NCBI RefSeq assembly: GCF_901764975.1
Contig: NZ_CABFKH010000001.1
Location: forward strand, 244,668 to 308,667
Source of the DNA: Actinobacillus indolicus
Lineage (GTDB): Bacteria > Pseudomonadota > Gammaproteobacteria > Enterobacterales > Pasteurellaceae
DNA: 64,000 nucleotides
Direction: 5' to 3'
Shown here piece by piece: positions 36,459 to 45,066 of the stretch. Each line of letters starts with the position of its first letter. Position 1 is the stretch's first letter. Both the position numbers and the translations under genes were made by a program. The notes under the pieces were generated by a model. The model was not told where the DNA came from. It did not search any database and worked only from the letters and a program-made list of their open reading frames with translations.

Positions 36459-38900
36459 TTACCCCTTTACCACTGGTTCAATTTCAACTAAGTTCGTATG
36501 TTGTGGATTGCCCTTTGATAACGGCGACGGGCGTTGCGTCGTTAAGACGTTAAAGCTACCGTTATGATCCACCCGTTTTCCGTCAGGCATATACCAAGCC
36601 CCTTCACCCATTGCAGTTACGCCTGGCATAATACGCGGTGTGACATTCGCCATTACACGCGTTTCACCGCGATCATTGAAAATTCGCACCATTTCACCGT
36701 GTTTAATGCCACGTTTTTCGGCATCAAGCGGGTTGATCCAAACGGATTGTTGCGAAGCCTGTTGTAACACATCTACGTTGCCGTAGGTTGAGTGAACACG
36801 GGATTTATAGTGGAAACCGACGAGCTGTAACGGATATTGCTCACGCTTCGGATCGTCCCAACCTTCAAATTGACGAGCATAAATCGGCAATGGGCTAATC
36901 ACATCACCTTCAGGCAATTTCCACGTTTCGGCGATTTTGGCCAAACGTTCGGAGTAGATCTCAATTTTGCCAGATGGGGTGGTGAGTGGATTTGCCACAG
37001 GATCTTCACGGAATTTTTTAAACGCCACCATATGTCCAGCAGGATCTTTCTGTTTGATAATGCCTTTTTCTCTAAACTCTTCAAAACTGAACTGTTGGAA
37101 GAACGGATTTTTCTCTTGAGTAAGTTTATAGAGATGGCGTAACCACTCTTCTTGGGTTCTGCCTTCGGTAAACTTCTCTTTGACACCCATTTTCTCCGCA
37201 ATACCTGCCAAGATTTCATAGACTGGTTTACATTCAAATTGCGGTTCAATCGCTTTGTCGGCAAAAATCACATAGCCCATATTGCCCGCTGAGCCGTCCA
37301 TACAGAAGTCCATCTGCTCTGATGTGGTGCAATCGGGTAAGAGAATGTCGGCACATTTGGCGGTTGATGTCATATGGTTATCAATCACCACTAACATTTC
37401 GAGCATACTTTCATCTTGTAGAATATCTAAAGTACGGTTGATGTCTGAGTGTTGGTTGATAATACAGTTGCCTGCGTAGTTCAGGATAAACTTGATCGGC
37501 TGATTGAGCTTCTCTGCACCTTTTAAACCATCAGTTAAAGCGGTCATTTCCTTGCCACGCGTAACGGCATCTGTCCACATAAAGATAGGAATTTTGGCTT
37601 TAATCGGGTTCTCGCCCACAGGCAAACGCACAAACGGCATCGTATAGAAACCTTCGCGCGATCCGCTGTTTCCACCGCTAATCCCCACGTTACCCGTTAA
37701 GCAGGCTAACATTGCAATAGCACGTGCGGCTTGTTCACCGTTGGCGTGGCGTTGTGGCCCCCAGCCTTGACAGATATAAGCCGGTTTTGTGGTCGCAATT
37801 TCACGCGCAAGGCTGATAATACGTTCTTTGGGAATAGCGGTGATTTTTTCTGCCCATTCCGGTGTTTTTGCCGTTTGATCGTCCCCTTGCCCTAAAATAT
37901 AGGCTTTGTAGTGGGCGTTCGGTTTTGCCGACGTAGGTAAGGTTTTTTCGTCATAGCCGATACAATAAGTATCAAGGAAGGCTTGATCGACCAAGTTTTC
38001 GGTAATCATCACATACGCCATCCCTTCTACTAGTGCCGCATCTGTACCAGGGCGGATTGGGATCCACTCACCGCGACCTGCAATAGTGTCGTTATAACGT
38101 GGATCGATCATAATGGTTTTAGCTTGCGAACGTTCCGCCGCTTGTTGATAAAGGTAGGTCACGCCACCGCCGCTCATACGGGTTTCCGCAGGGTTATTAC
38201 CGAAATAGACCACTAACTTGGAATTTTCAATATCTGTCGGGCTATTGCCTGCGTTACTGCCATACATATAAGGAATGGCTTCAAAAATTTGGGCGTAGCT
38301 GTAAGTGCCGTGATGTCCTAAGCAACCGCCGATACTGTTCATAAAACGGCTGGAAATACTGCGTGGCGGCGGATAAGATGCGGCAACCGTTGCCCCTAGC
38401 GTGCCGGTGGCAAACGGCAAATAAAGACTTTCGTTGCCATATTGCGCAATAATGCGTTTTAAATTGGACGCAATTTCTTCAAAGGCTTCGTCCCAAGTAA
38501 TGCGTTTAAACTTACCTTCGCCACGTTTGCCGACCCGTTTCATCGGGTATTTCAAACGGTCTGGGTTATAGACACGGCGGCGCATTGAACGCCCCCTTGC
38601 ACAAGCTCGCACTTGGTGGAAATCGCCGTAATTGTCTAAACCGAGATTATCGGTTTCCACATATTTAATCACGCCATCTTGAACGTGCATACGCAACGGG
38701 CAACGGCTGTGGCAGTTTACGGTACAAGCACTCCAAACGAGTTTTTCATTCGCTGTAGAAGCGGTCGGTTTTGGATTAGCTTTTGCAATTGGAATTTGAA
38801 CGGCACTTGCTGCAAGCGCCGCTCCGCTTAATGCAGCCCCGCCTTTGAGAAACGAACGTCGTTCCGCCGAAAAATGACTGCTGTCTGATTGATGTTTCAT
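36459..38900 (-). CDS. dmsA: Dimethyl sulfoxide reductase molybdopterin subunit DmsA
   Basis: An 813-residue molybdoenzyme. The ATG at 38900 is preferred because GGGGA lies nine bases upstream and the protein then begins MKHQSDSSHFS; an upstream TTG would add five residues. The Tat signal is ERRSFLKGGAALSG. Mature features are CTVNCHSRCPLRMHV for the FS0 cluster, TYSYAQI with the likely Mo-coordinating Ser, and VGFHYKSRVHSTYGNV near the C-terminus. It reduces DMSO and N-oxides in anaerobic respiration on the periplasmic side. An FNR-like site lies upstream. No twin-arginine chaperone gene dmsD is in view. Confidence 0.95.
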   Translation of the reverse strand: MKHQSDSSHFSAERRSFLKGGAALSGAALAASAVQIPIAKANPKPTASTANEKLVWSACTVNCHSRCPLRMHVQDGVIKYVETDNLGLDNYGDFHQVRACARGRSMRRRVYNPDRLKYPMKRVGKRGEGKFKRITWDEAFEEIASNLKRIIAQYGNESLYLPFATGTLGATVAASYPPPRSISSRFMNSIGGCLGHHGTYSYAQIFEAIPYMYGSNAGNSPTDIENSKLVVYFGNNPAETRMSGGGVTYLYQQAAERSQAKTIMIDPRYNDTIAGRGEWIPIRPGTDAALVEGMAYVMITENLVDQAFLDTYCIGYDEKTLPTSAKPNAHYKAYILGQGDDQTAKTPEWAEKITAIPKERIISLAREIATTKPAYICQGWGPQRHANGEQAARAIAMLACLTGNVGISGGNSGSREGFYTMPFVRLPVGENPIKAKIPIFMWTDAVTRGKEMTALTDGLKGAEKLNQPIKFILNYAGNCIINQHSDINRTLDILQDESMLEMLVVIDNHMTSTAKCADILLPDCTTSEQMDFCMDGSAGNMGYVIFADKAIEPQFECKPVYEILAGIAEKMGVKEKFTEGRTQEEWLRHLYKLTQEKNPFFQQFSFEEFREKGIIKQKDPAGHMVAFKKFREDPVANPLTTPSGKIEIYSERLAKIAETWKLPEGDVISPLPIYARQFEGWDDPKREQYPLQLVGFHYKSRVHSTYGNVDVLQQASQQSVWINPLDAEKRGIKHGEMVRIFNDRGETRVMANVTPRIMPGVTAMGEGAWYMPDGKRVDHNGSFNVLTTQRPSPLSKGNPQHTNLVEIEPVVKG

Positions 38901-38962
38901 ATCATTTCCCCACAAAATAGAAAATATTCGTAGGAAATATAGATATTTTTGCCGATGAAGTT

Positions 38963-38976
38963 TTGACGATTATCAA
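38963..38976 (-). promoter_or_regulatory. FNR-like site upstream of dmsA
   Basis: TTGACGATTATCAA matches the FNR consensus TTGATnnnnATCAA at 9 of 10 positions. It is centred about 70 bases before the dmsA ATG. Placed at -41.5 it would put the start near 38928, with an AT-rich TATATT (38942-38937) roughly at -10. Anaerobic activation of dms by FNR is established in E. coli and Pasteurellaceae. Confidence 0.65.
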
Positions 38977-39131
38977 ACTGTTAAGGGAGTTAGACGATAC
39001 CGCTTTTTGTTGAGATTATTTCATTGTTTATTTAATTATATATCGAGATGTTTGTATTTTTAAAATCTCTCTTGCAATTTCCATTAGCTCGGCTATGCTA
39101 GCTCCCATTTGATTTTCTATGGTAGATTTTT

Positions 39132-40022
39132 ATGGCAAACCACCAACCTGTTAAAGGCGCGATTGCAATTATTACCGCAGGCTTTTTATTTGCTTGTGTC
39201 AATACGCTGATTCCTAAATTAACTTCTGTTTCAGCGATTGATGCGAGTGTAATTGCATTAGTGCAATATTTGGTCGCTTTTATCTTTTTAATGCCAAGCA
39301 TGGCGAATATGGGCTTTTTCCAATCGCTGAAAACAAAGCATTTTGGCATGCACTGTTTCCGAGTGTTTTTATCCGCCATCGGTATTCAGTGCTGGACAAT
39401 GGCTTTAGCTTATCCGATTCCAATTTGGCAAGGGATTGCGTTGTTGATGACATCGCCTTTGTTCGTGACGATTGGCTCTGGGCTATTTTTAAAAGAGAAA
39501 GTAGATGCAAAACGTTGGGTAGCGACTTTTTTAGGTTTTGTCGGGGCAATGATTATTTTAGAGCCTTGGGCTGAAAATTTTGATTGGGTAGTGTTATTAC
39601 CTGTGGCAGCTGCATTCTTTTGGGCGTGTTATTCATTAATGGTGAAAAAACTCTCTAGCGAGGATTCTCCGACAACCATGGTTGCTTATCTGTTTATTTT
39701 GATTACGCCGTTTAACTTATTGATTGCATTAACAAATTTAAGCCCTGAAGGATTTAGTTTGCCTTCATTTAGTGATTTTGGTTTCTTGATTTTATTAGGT
39801 TTTCTAACGGCATTGGCACAGCTTGCGGTAGCAAAAGCCTATAATCTTGCTGATGCCTCTTATATTCAGCCGTTTGATTTTATTAAGCTACCATTGAACG
39901 TTTTAGCTGGTTGGCTTGTCTTTAACTGGGTGCCACCGGGTAAGCTATGGTTAGGAGCGGCGATTATTATTGGGGCAACAATTTATATTACTCATGTGGA
40001 AGCAAAGCAAGCGCAAAAATAG
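39132..40022 (+). CDS. EamA/DMT-family transporter
   Basis: A 296-residue protein with ten hydrophobic segments and the two EamA repeats (about 10-140 and 150-290). The first ends near LFLKEKVDAKRWVATFLGFVGAMII, a typical EamA glutamate-loop signature. Family members export or import metabolites; the substrate cannot be told from sequence. sanA follows by six bases and is likely co-transcribed. It diverges from dmsA across a 231-base gap that holds the FNR-like site. Confidence 0.85.
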   Translation: MANHQPVKGAIAIITAGFLFACVNTLIPKLTSVSAIDASVIALVQYLVAFIFLMPSMANMGFFQSLKTKHFGMHCFRVFLSAIGIQCWTMALAYPIPIWQGIALLMTSPLFVTIGSGLFLKEKVDAKRWVATFLGFVGAMIILEPWAENFDWVVLLPVAAAFFWACYSLMVKKLSSEDSPTTMVAYLFILITPFNLLIALTNLSPEGFSLPSFSDFGFLILLGFLTALAQLAVAKAYNLADASYIQPFDFIKLPLNVLAGWLVFNWVPPGKLWLGAAIIIGATIYITHVEAKQAQK

Positions 40023-40028
40023 GACATA

Positions 40029-40727
40029 ATGGAAGAATTACAAGTATCGCAACAGACAAATGAAAAAGGGAGTTTTTTGAAAAAACTGTCTAAAGGGTTG
40101 TCACGTCTTGTAAAACCGATATTCAGGTTATTTGTTGTGATTTTTATATTGATGCTTGCGATTGATTTTGGTACTGGATATTGGGTTAAAGATCAAATTT
40201 ATACGGATGCCGAGAAAATCCCGAAACGAGAATATGCAGTTGTTTTAGGTACGGCTAAGTTTTATTTGTCTGGTGCGCCGAATTTATATTATAAATATCG
40301 TTTGGAAGCAGCAAAGTCCTTATTTTTGAGTAATAAGGTACATTATTTATTAATGAGTGGAGATAATAAAACCGCCTATTATAATGAACCGAAAATGATG
40401 ACGACGGATATGCGTAGAATGGGGATTCCATTACAGAATATTAAGCAAGATTATGCGGGATATAATACGTTAGATTCGATCATTCGTGCAGATAAAGTAT
40501 TTCGTCTTAATGCCTTTACGATTATTTCTCAGCAATTTCATTGTGAAAGGGCATTATTAATCGCGAAATTTAAAAATATTGATGCGATTTGTTTTGTTGC
40601 AAAATATCCTGATGGACATTATAAAGTACGTATTCGAGAATTTTTTGCTCGAACTGCAATGGCGGTGAGACTATTATTGGGGGCTGATGCTTCAACATTA
40701 GAACCATCTCAAATTATTCAGCCTTAG
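40029..40727 (+). CDS. sanA: SanA-like envelope permeability protein (DUF218)
   Basis: A 232-residue protein with one N-terminal membrane helix (about 33-52) and a DUF218 domain: AVVLGTAKFYLSGAPNLYYKYRLEAA, YLLMSGDN, YNEPKMM and FHCERALLIAKF. This matches E. coli SanA, linked to vancomycin exclusion at high temperature and envelope permeability; the reaction is unknown. It has an extra N-terminal stretch of about 30 residues compared with E. coli. A 16-base uptake-signal stem follows. Confidence 0.88.
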   Translation: MEELQVSQQTNEKGSFLKKLSKGLSRLVKPIFRLFVVIFILMLAIDFGTGYWVKDQIYTDAEKIPKREYAVVLGTAKFYLSGAPNLYYKYRLEAAKSLFLSNKVHYLLMSGDNKTAYYNEPKMMTTDMRRMGIPLQNIKQDYAGYNTLDSIIRADKVFRLNAFTIISQQFHCERALLIAKFKNIDAICFVAKYPDGHYKVRIREFFARTAMAVRLLLGADASTLEPSQIIQP

Positions 40728-40743
40728 CCAGAGTTTGATATAG

Positions 40744-40796
40744 ACAAGCGGTCTGTTTTGGTAAAATTTTTACAAAAACAGATCGCTTGTTTATTG
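40744..40796 (+). terminator. Bidirectional terminator from an inverted uptake-signal pair
   Basis: Arms 40744-40759 (ACAAGCGGTCTGTTTT) and 40775-40790 pair over 16 bases with one G-T. It lies between convergent sanA and the lysine-type transporter gene. Confidence 0.75.
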
Positions 40797-40803
40797 ATGG
40801 ATA

Positions 40804-42345
40804 TTAAGCTTTTAGTGATTTTGATCTAAATAATATAATAAGGATAAGTAGAACGACAGCCGTTGTTACAAAAGCGAGTAGAGCAGAGGTTGTAAAACCA
40901 AGCACTAAATAACCTACAGCTGAAGCGACTGCAACAGTCATTGCATAAGGTAATTGTGAAGTAACGTGATCCATATGATTACATTGCGCACCTGTAGATG
41001 ACAGAATGGTGGTATCTGAAATCGGTGAGCAGTGGTCACCACATACTGCACCAGCCATTACCGCAGATAAGCATGGTAATAATAGTGCTGGCTCAGCATT
41101 GGCTGCCATTGCTGCAGCGATTGGTAACATGATACCGAATGTTCCCCAACTTGTTCCTGTAGAGAAGGCCATTGCAGCACCTAAGGTAAACAAAATAACA
41201 GGTAAAAATGCAGGGTTAATATTGCCAGCAACTAAGCTTGATAAATATTTACCCGTTTGCATATCGCTCACAATACCATTAATTGTCCAAGCGAAGAATA
41301 AAATAGTGATAGCACCAAGCATAGACTTAGAGCCAATAGCATAAGATTTAATATAATCGCTGATACTGACTTTTCGACCTAAAACAATCAATACCGTTGC
41401 TACAACCAATGCACTTAATCCACCGACAACTAATGAAATACCGACTGTGGTATTTTCAAAGGCGCCTAAGACATCAAAAGGTTTTCCATCGGCTGCTAAT
41501 GCTTGATTACCGGTATACATCATCATTGAAATTGTTGCGATGATTAACGTAATAATTGGTAAGATAAGATTTAGAACACTCCCTTTTTCTTTTGATGATA
41601 CAGGGATTTCATCTTCTGGCGTTGATGTGTTTTCTGCAAGTTGTTCAAATCTTGCCATTGAGCCAATGTTGATGGAGAAGTAGGCAACAGCAAAGACTAA
41701 AATCATAGAGAAAATAGCGTAAAAATTCATTGCACTCATCGCCATAAATGCGCCTAGCGGAGAGTAACCTGTGATTCCGTAAGTTGCTAATAACCCTGCA
41801 ATTAAGGTAATAATATAAGCTCCCCAACTTGAAATAGGCATTAAAACACACATTGGTGCTGCTGTTGAGTCAAGGATATAGGCTAATTTAGCTCGAGAAA
41901 CTTTAAACTTGTCAGTTACTGGTCTTGCAATTGCACCTACAGCCAAACTATGGAAATAGTCATCAATAAAGGTAAAAAATACAAGAGCAGCAGCCATTAA
42001 TTTTGCACCGCGTTTCCCTTTGATATGTTGTTGGGCCCAATCTGCAAATGCTTTGTTGCTTCCTGAGATACTTAATAGGGCAGTTAAAATACCGAGTAAA
42101 AGTAGGAATAAAATAATATTCACATTATTAGCATTTATTCCCTCTTCTTTATAAACAAGTGAAAAAACACTATTTTTTAGATGAACAAATGCATCAACAA
42201 CATTGCCACCAGCTAGCATAATTGCACCAACAATAATACCGATGCTTAGGGAAAAAATCACTCGGCGAGTGATAATGGCGAGAAGTAGAGCTAAAAGTGC
42301 AGGTACAACTGACCATATTGAACTTGAATAATCAACTAGATTCAT
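40804..42345 (-). CDS. NhaC-family transporter, probable lysine transporter (LysW-type)
   Basis: A 513-residue membrane protein of the Na+/H+ antiporter NhaC family, with about eleven helices and conserved blocks FIDDYFHSLAVGAIARPVTDKFKVSRAKLAYI and GAVCGDHCSPISDTTILSSTG. I chose the ATG at 42345, preceded by AGAGG; an upstream in-frame ATG at 42384 lies in the leader. By sequence alone this would be a sodium/proton antiporter. The lysine riboswitch in its leader argues for lysine uptake, as proposed for the NhaC-like LysW proteins of Pasteurellaceae and other bacteria. It stands alone, facing sanA. Confidence 0.87.
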   Translation of the reverse strand: MNLVDYSSSIWSVVPALLALLLAIITRRVIFSLSIGIIVGAIMLAGGNVVDAFVHLKNSVFSLVYKEEGINANNVNIILFLLLLGILTALLSISGSNKAFADWAQQHIKGKRGAKLMAAALVFFTFIDDYFHSLAVGAIARPVTDKFKVSRAKLAYILDSTAAPMCVLMPISSWGAYIITLIAGLLATYGITGYSPLGAFMAMSAMNFYAIFSMILVFAVAYFSINIGSMARFEQLAENTSTPEDEIPVSSKEKGSVLNLILPIITLIIATISMMMYTGNQALAADGKPFDVLGAFENTTVGISLVVGGLSALVVATVLIVLGRKVSISDYIKSYAIGSKSMLGAITILFFAWTINGIVSDMQTGKYLSSLVAGNINPAFLPVILFTLGAAMAFSTGTSWGTFGIMLPIAAAMAANAEPALLLPCLSAVMAGAVCGDHCSPISDTTILSSTGAQCNHMDHVTSQLPYAMTVAVASAVGYLVLGFTTSALLAFVTTAVVLLILIILFRSKSLKA

Positions 42346-42469
42346 AAAACCTCTAAGATTGTTTTTGTAAAATAAAATTGCCAAACAAAGAAAGAGATCT
42401 ACTGGAGAATTTACACTGGAAAAGAGTAAAAGATAATAAGGAAGGGAATGAAGAAAAAACTAGTACCCA

Positions 42470-42646
42470 GCCTAACAGTAGCACTCCATAGCTTATGCTA
42501 TGACAGTATCGTTCCTTTCGATAACGATACCAACCAACTAAGATGACGCTTAATTGATTTCGGCGACTACACCTTTCTTCTTTTTTCATCGTTTTCCACT
42601 CTAAAAGAATACTTATTGCAGTCGCACCTCTACAATTTGTAGGACG
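42470..42646 (-). ncRNA. Lysine riboswitch (L-box)
   Basis: Read on the minus strand, the leader contains the L-box landmarks in order: GTAGAGGTGCGACTGC, AATAAGTA, GTAGTCGCCGAAAT, then TTGGTTGGTATCGTTATCG with AACGATACTGTCATAG as the P4-like helix, and AGTGCTACTG closing P1. These match the lysine element that precedes lysC in E. coli and lysine transporter genes elsewhere. A T-run (GTTTTTTC) follows near 42457, but I could not draw a convincing terminator, so the off-switch may be transcriptional or translational. The 518-base gap 42346-42863 holds this element, its promoter and the hns upstream region. Confidence 0.88.
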
Positions 42647-42651
42647 ATATT

Positions 42652-42680
42652 AGATTACATGAAGATATGAAACTTGCCAA
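42652..42680 (-). promoter_or_regulatory. Promoter of the lysine-riboswitch transcript
   Basis: On the minus strand TTGGCA (42680-42675), 17 bases, TAATCT (42657-42652). The predicted start lies near 42645, at the 5' edge of the riboswitch. Confidence 0.65.
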
Positions 42681-42863
42681 TAGGGAAGATGAAAAATTCA
42701 ATATAAATATGTTGTTTTCTTCTTCGTTAAAAGTCGGATCTCTTAATATTTTTTCTTAAATTAGTTTTTTTATATTTACCCAAAAAAAATATTGAGTTAT
42801 GATAATTCCAATTTCAATTAACTTGAAAGAAATAAATTATTGAAATACCCCTAGGAGAAAAGA

Positions 42864-43274
42864 ATGTCAGATTTATTAAAATCATTATCTAATATTCGTA
42901 GTTTACGTGTTATAGCTCGCGAGGCATCTTTAGAACAATTAGAAGCAATTGTTGAAAAACTCACTATTATAGTAGAAGAAAAACGTGCAGAAATAAAAGC
43001 TCAGGAAGAAGAAAGTGCTAAACGTTTAGAGAATCTAAAAAAATATCAAGAGTTATTAGCACAAGATGGTATTTCTGCAGAAGAGCTTGTTTTATTGCTT
43101 TCAGGTTCAAACATAGAGCGTAAAAAACGTGAACCAAGAGCTCCACGCCCAGCAAAATATAAATTTTTAGACGCGAATGGTAATGAAAAAACATGGACTG
43201 GTCAGGGAAGAACACCACGTGAAATTCAACAAGCTTTAGATACTGGTAAGTCACTATCAGATTTTGAGATCTAA
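42864..43274 (+). CDS. hns: H-NS family DNA-binding protein
   Basis: A 136-residue H-NS: N-terminal coiled-coil oligomerisation region (1-80, rich in E and K), linker KKREPRAPRPAKYK, and C-terminal DNA-binding domain with TWTGQGRTP (110-118, the QGR hook at 114-116). It silences AT-rich, often acquired DNA and could act on the AT-rich retron and fic pocket in this window. It has its own promoter region and an upstream GGAG ribosome site. A terminator follows. Confidence 0.95.
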   Translation: MSDLLKSLSNIRSLRVIAREASLEQLEAIVEKLTIIVEEKRAEIKAQEEESAKRLENLKKYQELLAQDGISAEELVLLLSGSNIERKKREPRAPRPAKYKFLDANGNEKTWTGQGRTPREIQQALDTGKSLSDFEI

Positions 43275-43291
43275 TTAAATTAAATTTGGAT

Positions 43292-43320
43292 GAAAGCCCA
43301 CACTATGTGGGTTTTCTTTT
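43292..43320 (+). terminator. Terminator after hns
   Basis: Eleven-base arms GAAAGCCCACA (43292-43302) and TGTGGGTTTTC (43306-43316) with loop CTA, one G-T pair, then TTTT. Confidence 0.75.
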
Positions 43321-43459
43321 ATTAGAACTGTACAAATATTAATATTTAATTGAGAAGTATTAATTAATATGATCTCGAAAGAGATGAAAATTGACAAACT
43401 AAAGTAGTACTCATATATAATTGGATTTAGCAATTTTACTAATAGGAAAAATAAAATAA

Positions 43460-44296
43460 ATGATCGAAAATAAAACTCTTTTAACTGAATGTCCTGATGC
43501 AACAGGGTTAGTCGCTAAAATCACTAATATTTGTTATAAACATCAATTAAATATTGTTAAAAATAGTGAATTTGTCGATAGCGATACTGGGCGTTTTTTT
43601 ATGCGTACTGAATTACAAGGTATTTTTAACGATCAAACATTACTCGCAGATTTACAATTTACTTTACCAGAAGGTTCGAGCTATAAATTAATTACACAAA
43701 AACAGAAACGTATTGTGATTTTAGTGACAAAAGAAGCCCATTGTTTAGGGGATATTTTAATGAAAACCTACTATGGTGGCTTAAATGTTGAAATTGCTGC
43801 TGTTATTGGTAATCATGATACGTTACGTAGTCTAGCCGAACGCTTTGAAGTACCATTCCATTTAGTCAGTCATGAAGGATTAACACGTGTAGAGCATGAT
43901 AAATTGCTCGCGGAAAAAATTGATCAGTACGAACCTGATTATATTGTGTTAGCCAAATATATGCGTGTATTGAATCCGGAATTTGTAGGGCGCTACCCAA
44001 ATCGTGTTGTGAATATTCACCACTCATTTTTACCTGCGTTTATTGGCGCAAAACCTTATCAACAAGCCTATGAACGCGGTGTGAAAATTATTGGTGCAAC
44101 AGCACACTTCATTAATAATGAGCTTGATCAAGGTCCAATCATTATGCAAAATGTGATTAATATTGACCATACCTATACCGCTGATGCTATGATGAGAGCG
44201 GGACGTGATGTGGAAAAAACAGTATTAAGCCGAGCATTAGAGTTAGTCCTTGCTGACCGTGTATTTGTACATCAAAATAAAACTATTGTGATGTAA
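43460..44296 (+). CDS. purU: Formyltetrahydrofolate deformylase PurU
   Basis: A 278-residue protein with an N-terminal ACT domain (about 6-85) and a C-terminal formyltransferase-like domain containing NIHHSFLPAF, GAKPYQQAYERGVKIIGATAHF and LDQGPIIMQ. It hydrolyses 10-formyl-THF to formate and THF, balancing the folate pool with glycine and methionine supply. Family length fits. It is a single-gene unit. A small hairpin (44342-44359) separates it from rnhA. Confidence 0.94.
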   Translation: MIENKTLLTECPDATGLVAKITNICYKHQLNIVKNSEFVDSDTGRFFMRTELQGIFNDQTLLADLQFTLPEGSSYKLITQKQKRIVILVTKEAHCLGDILMKTYYGGLNVEIAAVIGNHDTLRSLAERFEVPFHLVSHEGLTRVEHDKLLAEKIDQYEPDYIVLAKYMRVLNPEFVGRYPNRVVNIHHSFLPAFIGAKPYQQAYERGVKIIGATAHFINNELDQGPIIMQNVINIDHTYTADAMMRAGRDVEKTVLSRALELVLADRVFVHQNKTIVM

Positions 44297-44341
44297 TTTT
44301 TTGCAAAAAATGCCGATAATCTTACCGCTTGTTATTTAAAT

Positions 44342-44360
44342 AAGGGCAGTATTGCCCTTT
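44342..44360 (+). terminator. Short hairpin after purU
   Basis: AAGGGCA (44342-44348), loop GTAT, TGCCCTT (44353-44359). A partial uptake signal (ACCGCTTGT) lies just before it. It has no long T-run. Confidence 0.5.
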
Positions 44361-44373
44361 ACCTTATATATGT

Positions 44374-44838
44374 ATGATGAAATATGTTGAAATTTTTACC
44401 GATGGTTCATGCTTAGGTAACCCTGGCCCAGGAGGAATTGGTATTTTATTACGTTATCAAGGACGTGAAAAACATATCTCTCAAGGATATCATTTGACTA
44501 CGAATAATCGAATGGAGTTGTGTGCAGTCATTGAGGCATTAAATGCGTTAAAAGAACCTTGTAAAGTTTCTTTACATAGTGATAGCCAATACATGAAAAA
44601 TGGTATCCAAAAATGGATTTTTAATTGGAAAAAAAATAATTGGAAAACGAGTAATAAAACTCCCGTAAAAAATCAAGATTTATGGATAGCATTAGATCAG
44701 GCAATGTCTCGTCATCAAGTTGATTGGCAATGGGTTAAAGGGCATTCGGGTCATCGAGAAAATGAAATTTGTGACCAGTTAGCGAAAGCGGGGGCAAATA
44801 ATCCTGCTTTAGATGATCATGGATATCAACCTGATTAG
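44374..44838 (+). CDS. rnhA: Ribonuclease HI
   Basis: A 154-residue RNase H with the catalytic carboxylates in [30 protein letters not shown] and ICDQLAKAG, and the substrate-handle segment [16 protein letters not shown]. It removes RNA from RNA-DNA hybrids. Retron msDNA maturation in E. coli systems needs RNase H, so this chromosomal enzyme could trim the RNA strand of the msDNA made by the retron at 21-23 kb (inference). Size matches E. coli (155). Confidence 0.97.
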   Translation: MMKYVEIFTDGSCLGNPGPGGIGILLRYQGREKHISQGYHLTTNNRMELCAVIEALNALKEPCKVSLHSDSQYMKNGIQKWIFNWKKNNWKTSNKTPVKNQDLWIALDQAMSRHQVDWQWVKGHSGHRENEICDQLAKAGANNPALDDHGYQPD

Positions 44839-44899
44839 CTTATCTCTTATTCATTTCGTGAAGTAGATCACAAATGTAAATTCTCATCTTGACAATATG

Positions 44900-44927
44900 T
44901 TGACATCACTCTTGTTAGTGTTATGAT
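44900..44927 (+). promoter_or_regulatory. Strong promoter of the ABC-transporter operon, with a possible operator dyad
   Basis: TTGACA (44900-44905), 16 bases, TATGAT (44922-44927). An inverted repeat ACATCA (44903-44908) and TGATGT (44924-44929) overlaps both elements and could bind a repressor; its identity is not known. The predicted leader is about 130 bases. Confidence 0.65.
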
Positions 44928-45066
44928 GTTTTCAATCCATTTTTAGTTTTATTTTTGATAGAAACACTTCAAAACTAAGATTAAATGCGAAACTTTGTGG
45001 TTGTTTAAAGTGTGTTGTATTACACGCAACCATTCTATGAAAACGACACTATTCAAGGAGTCTCAT

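Noticed and set aside
36459-38900. Selenocysteine-containing formate dehydrogenase
   Set aside because: No in-frame TGA; DmsA-type Tat signal, motifs and the dmsBC neighbours identify a DMSO reductase.
44900-44930. NikR site for a nickel transporter
   Set aside because: The dyad ACATCA-N15-TGATGT does not match the NikR palindrome, so a nickel role cannot be inferred from it.
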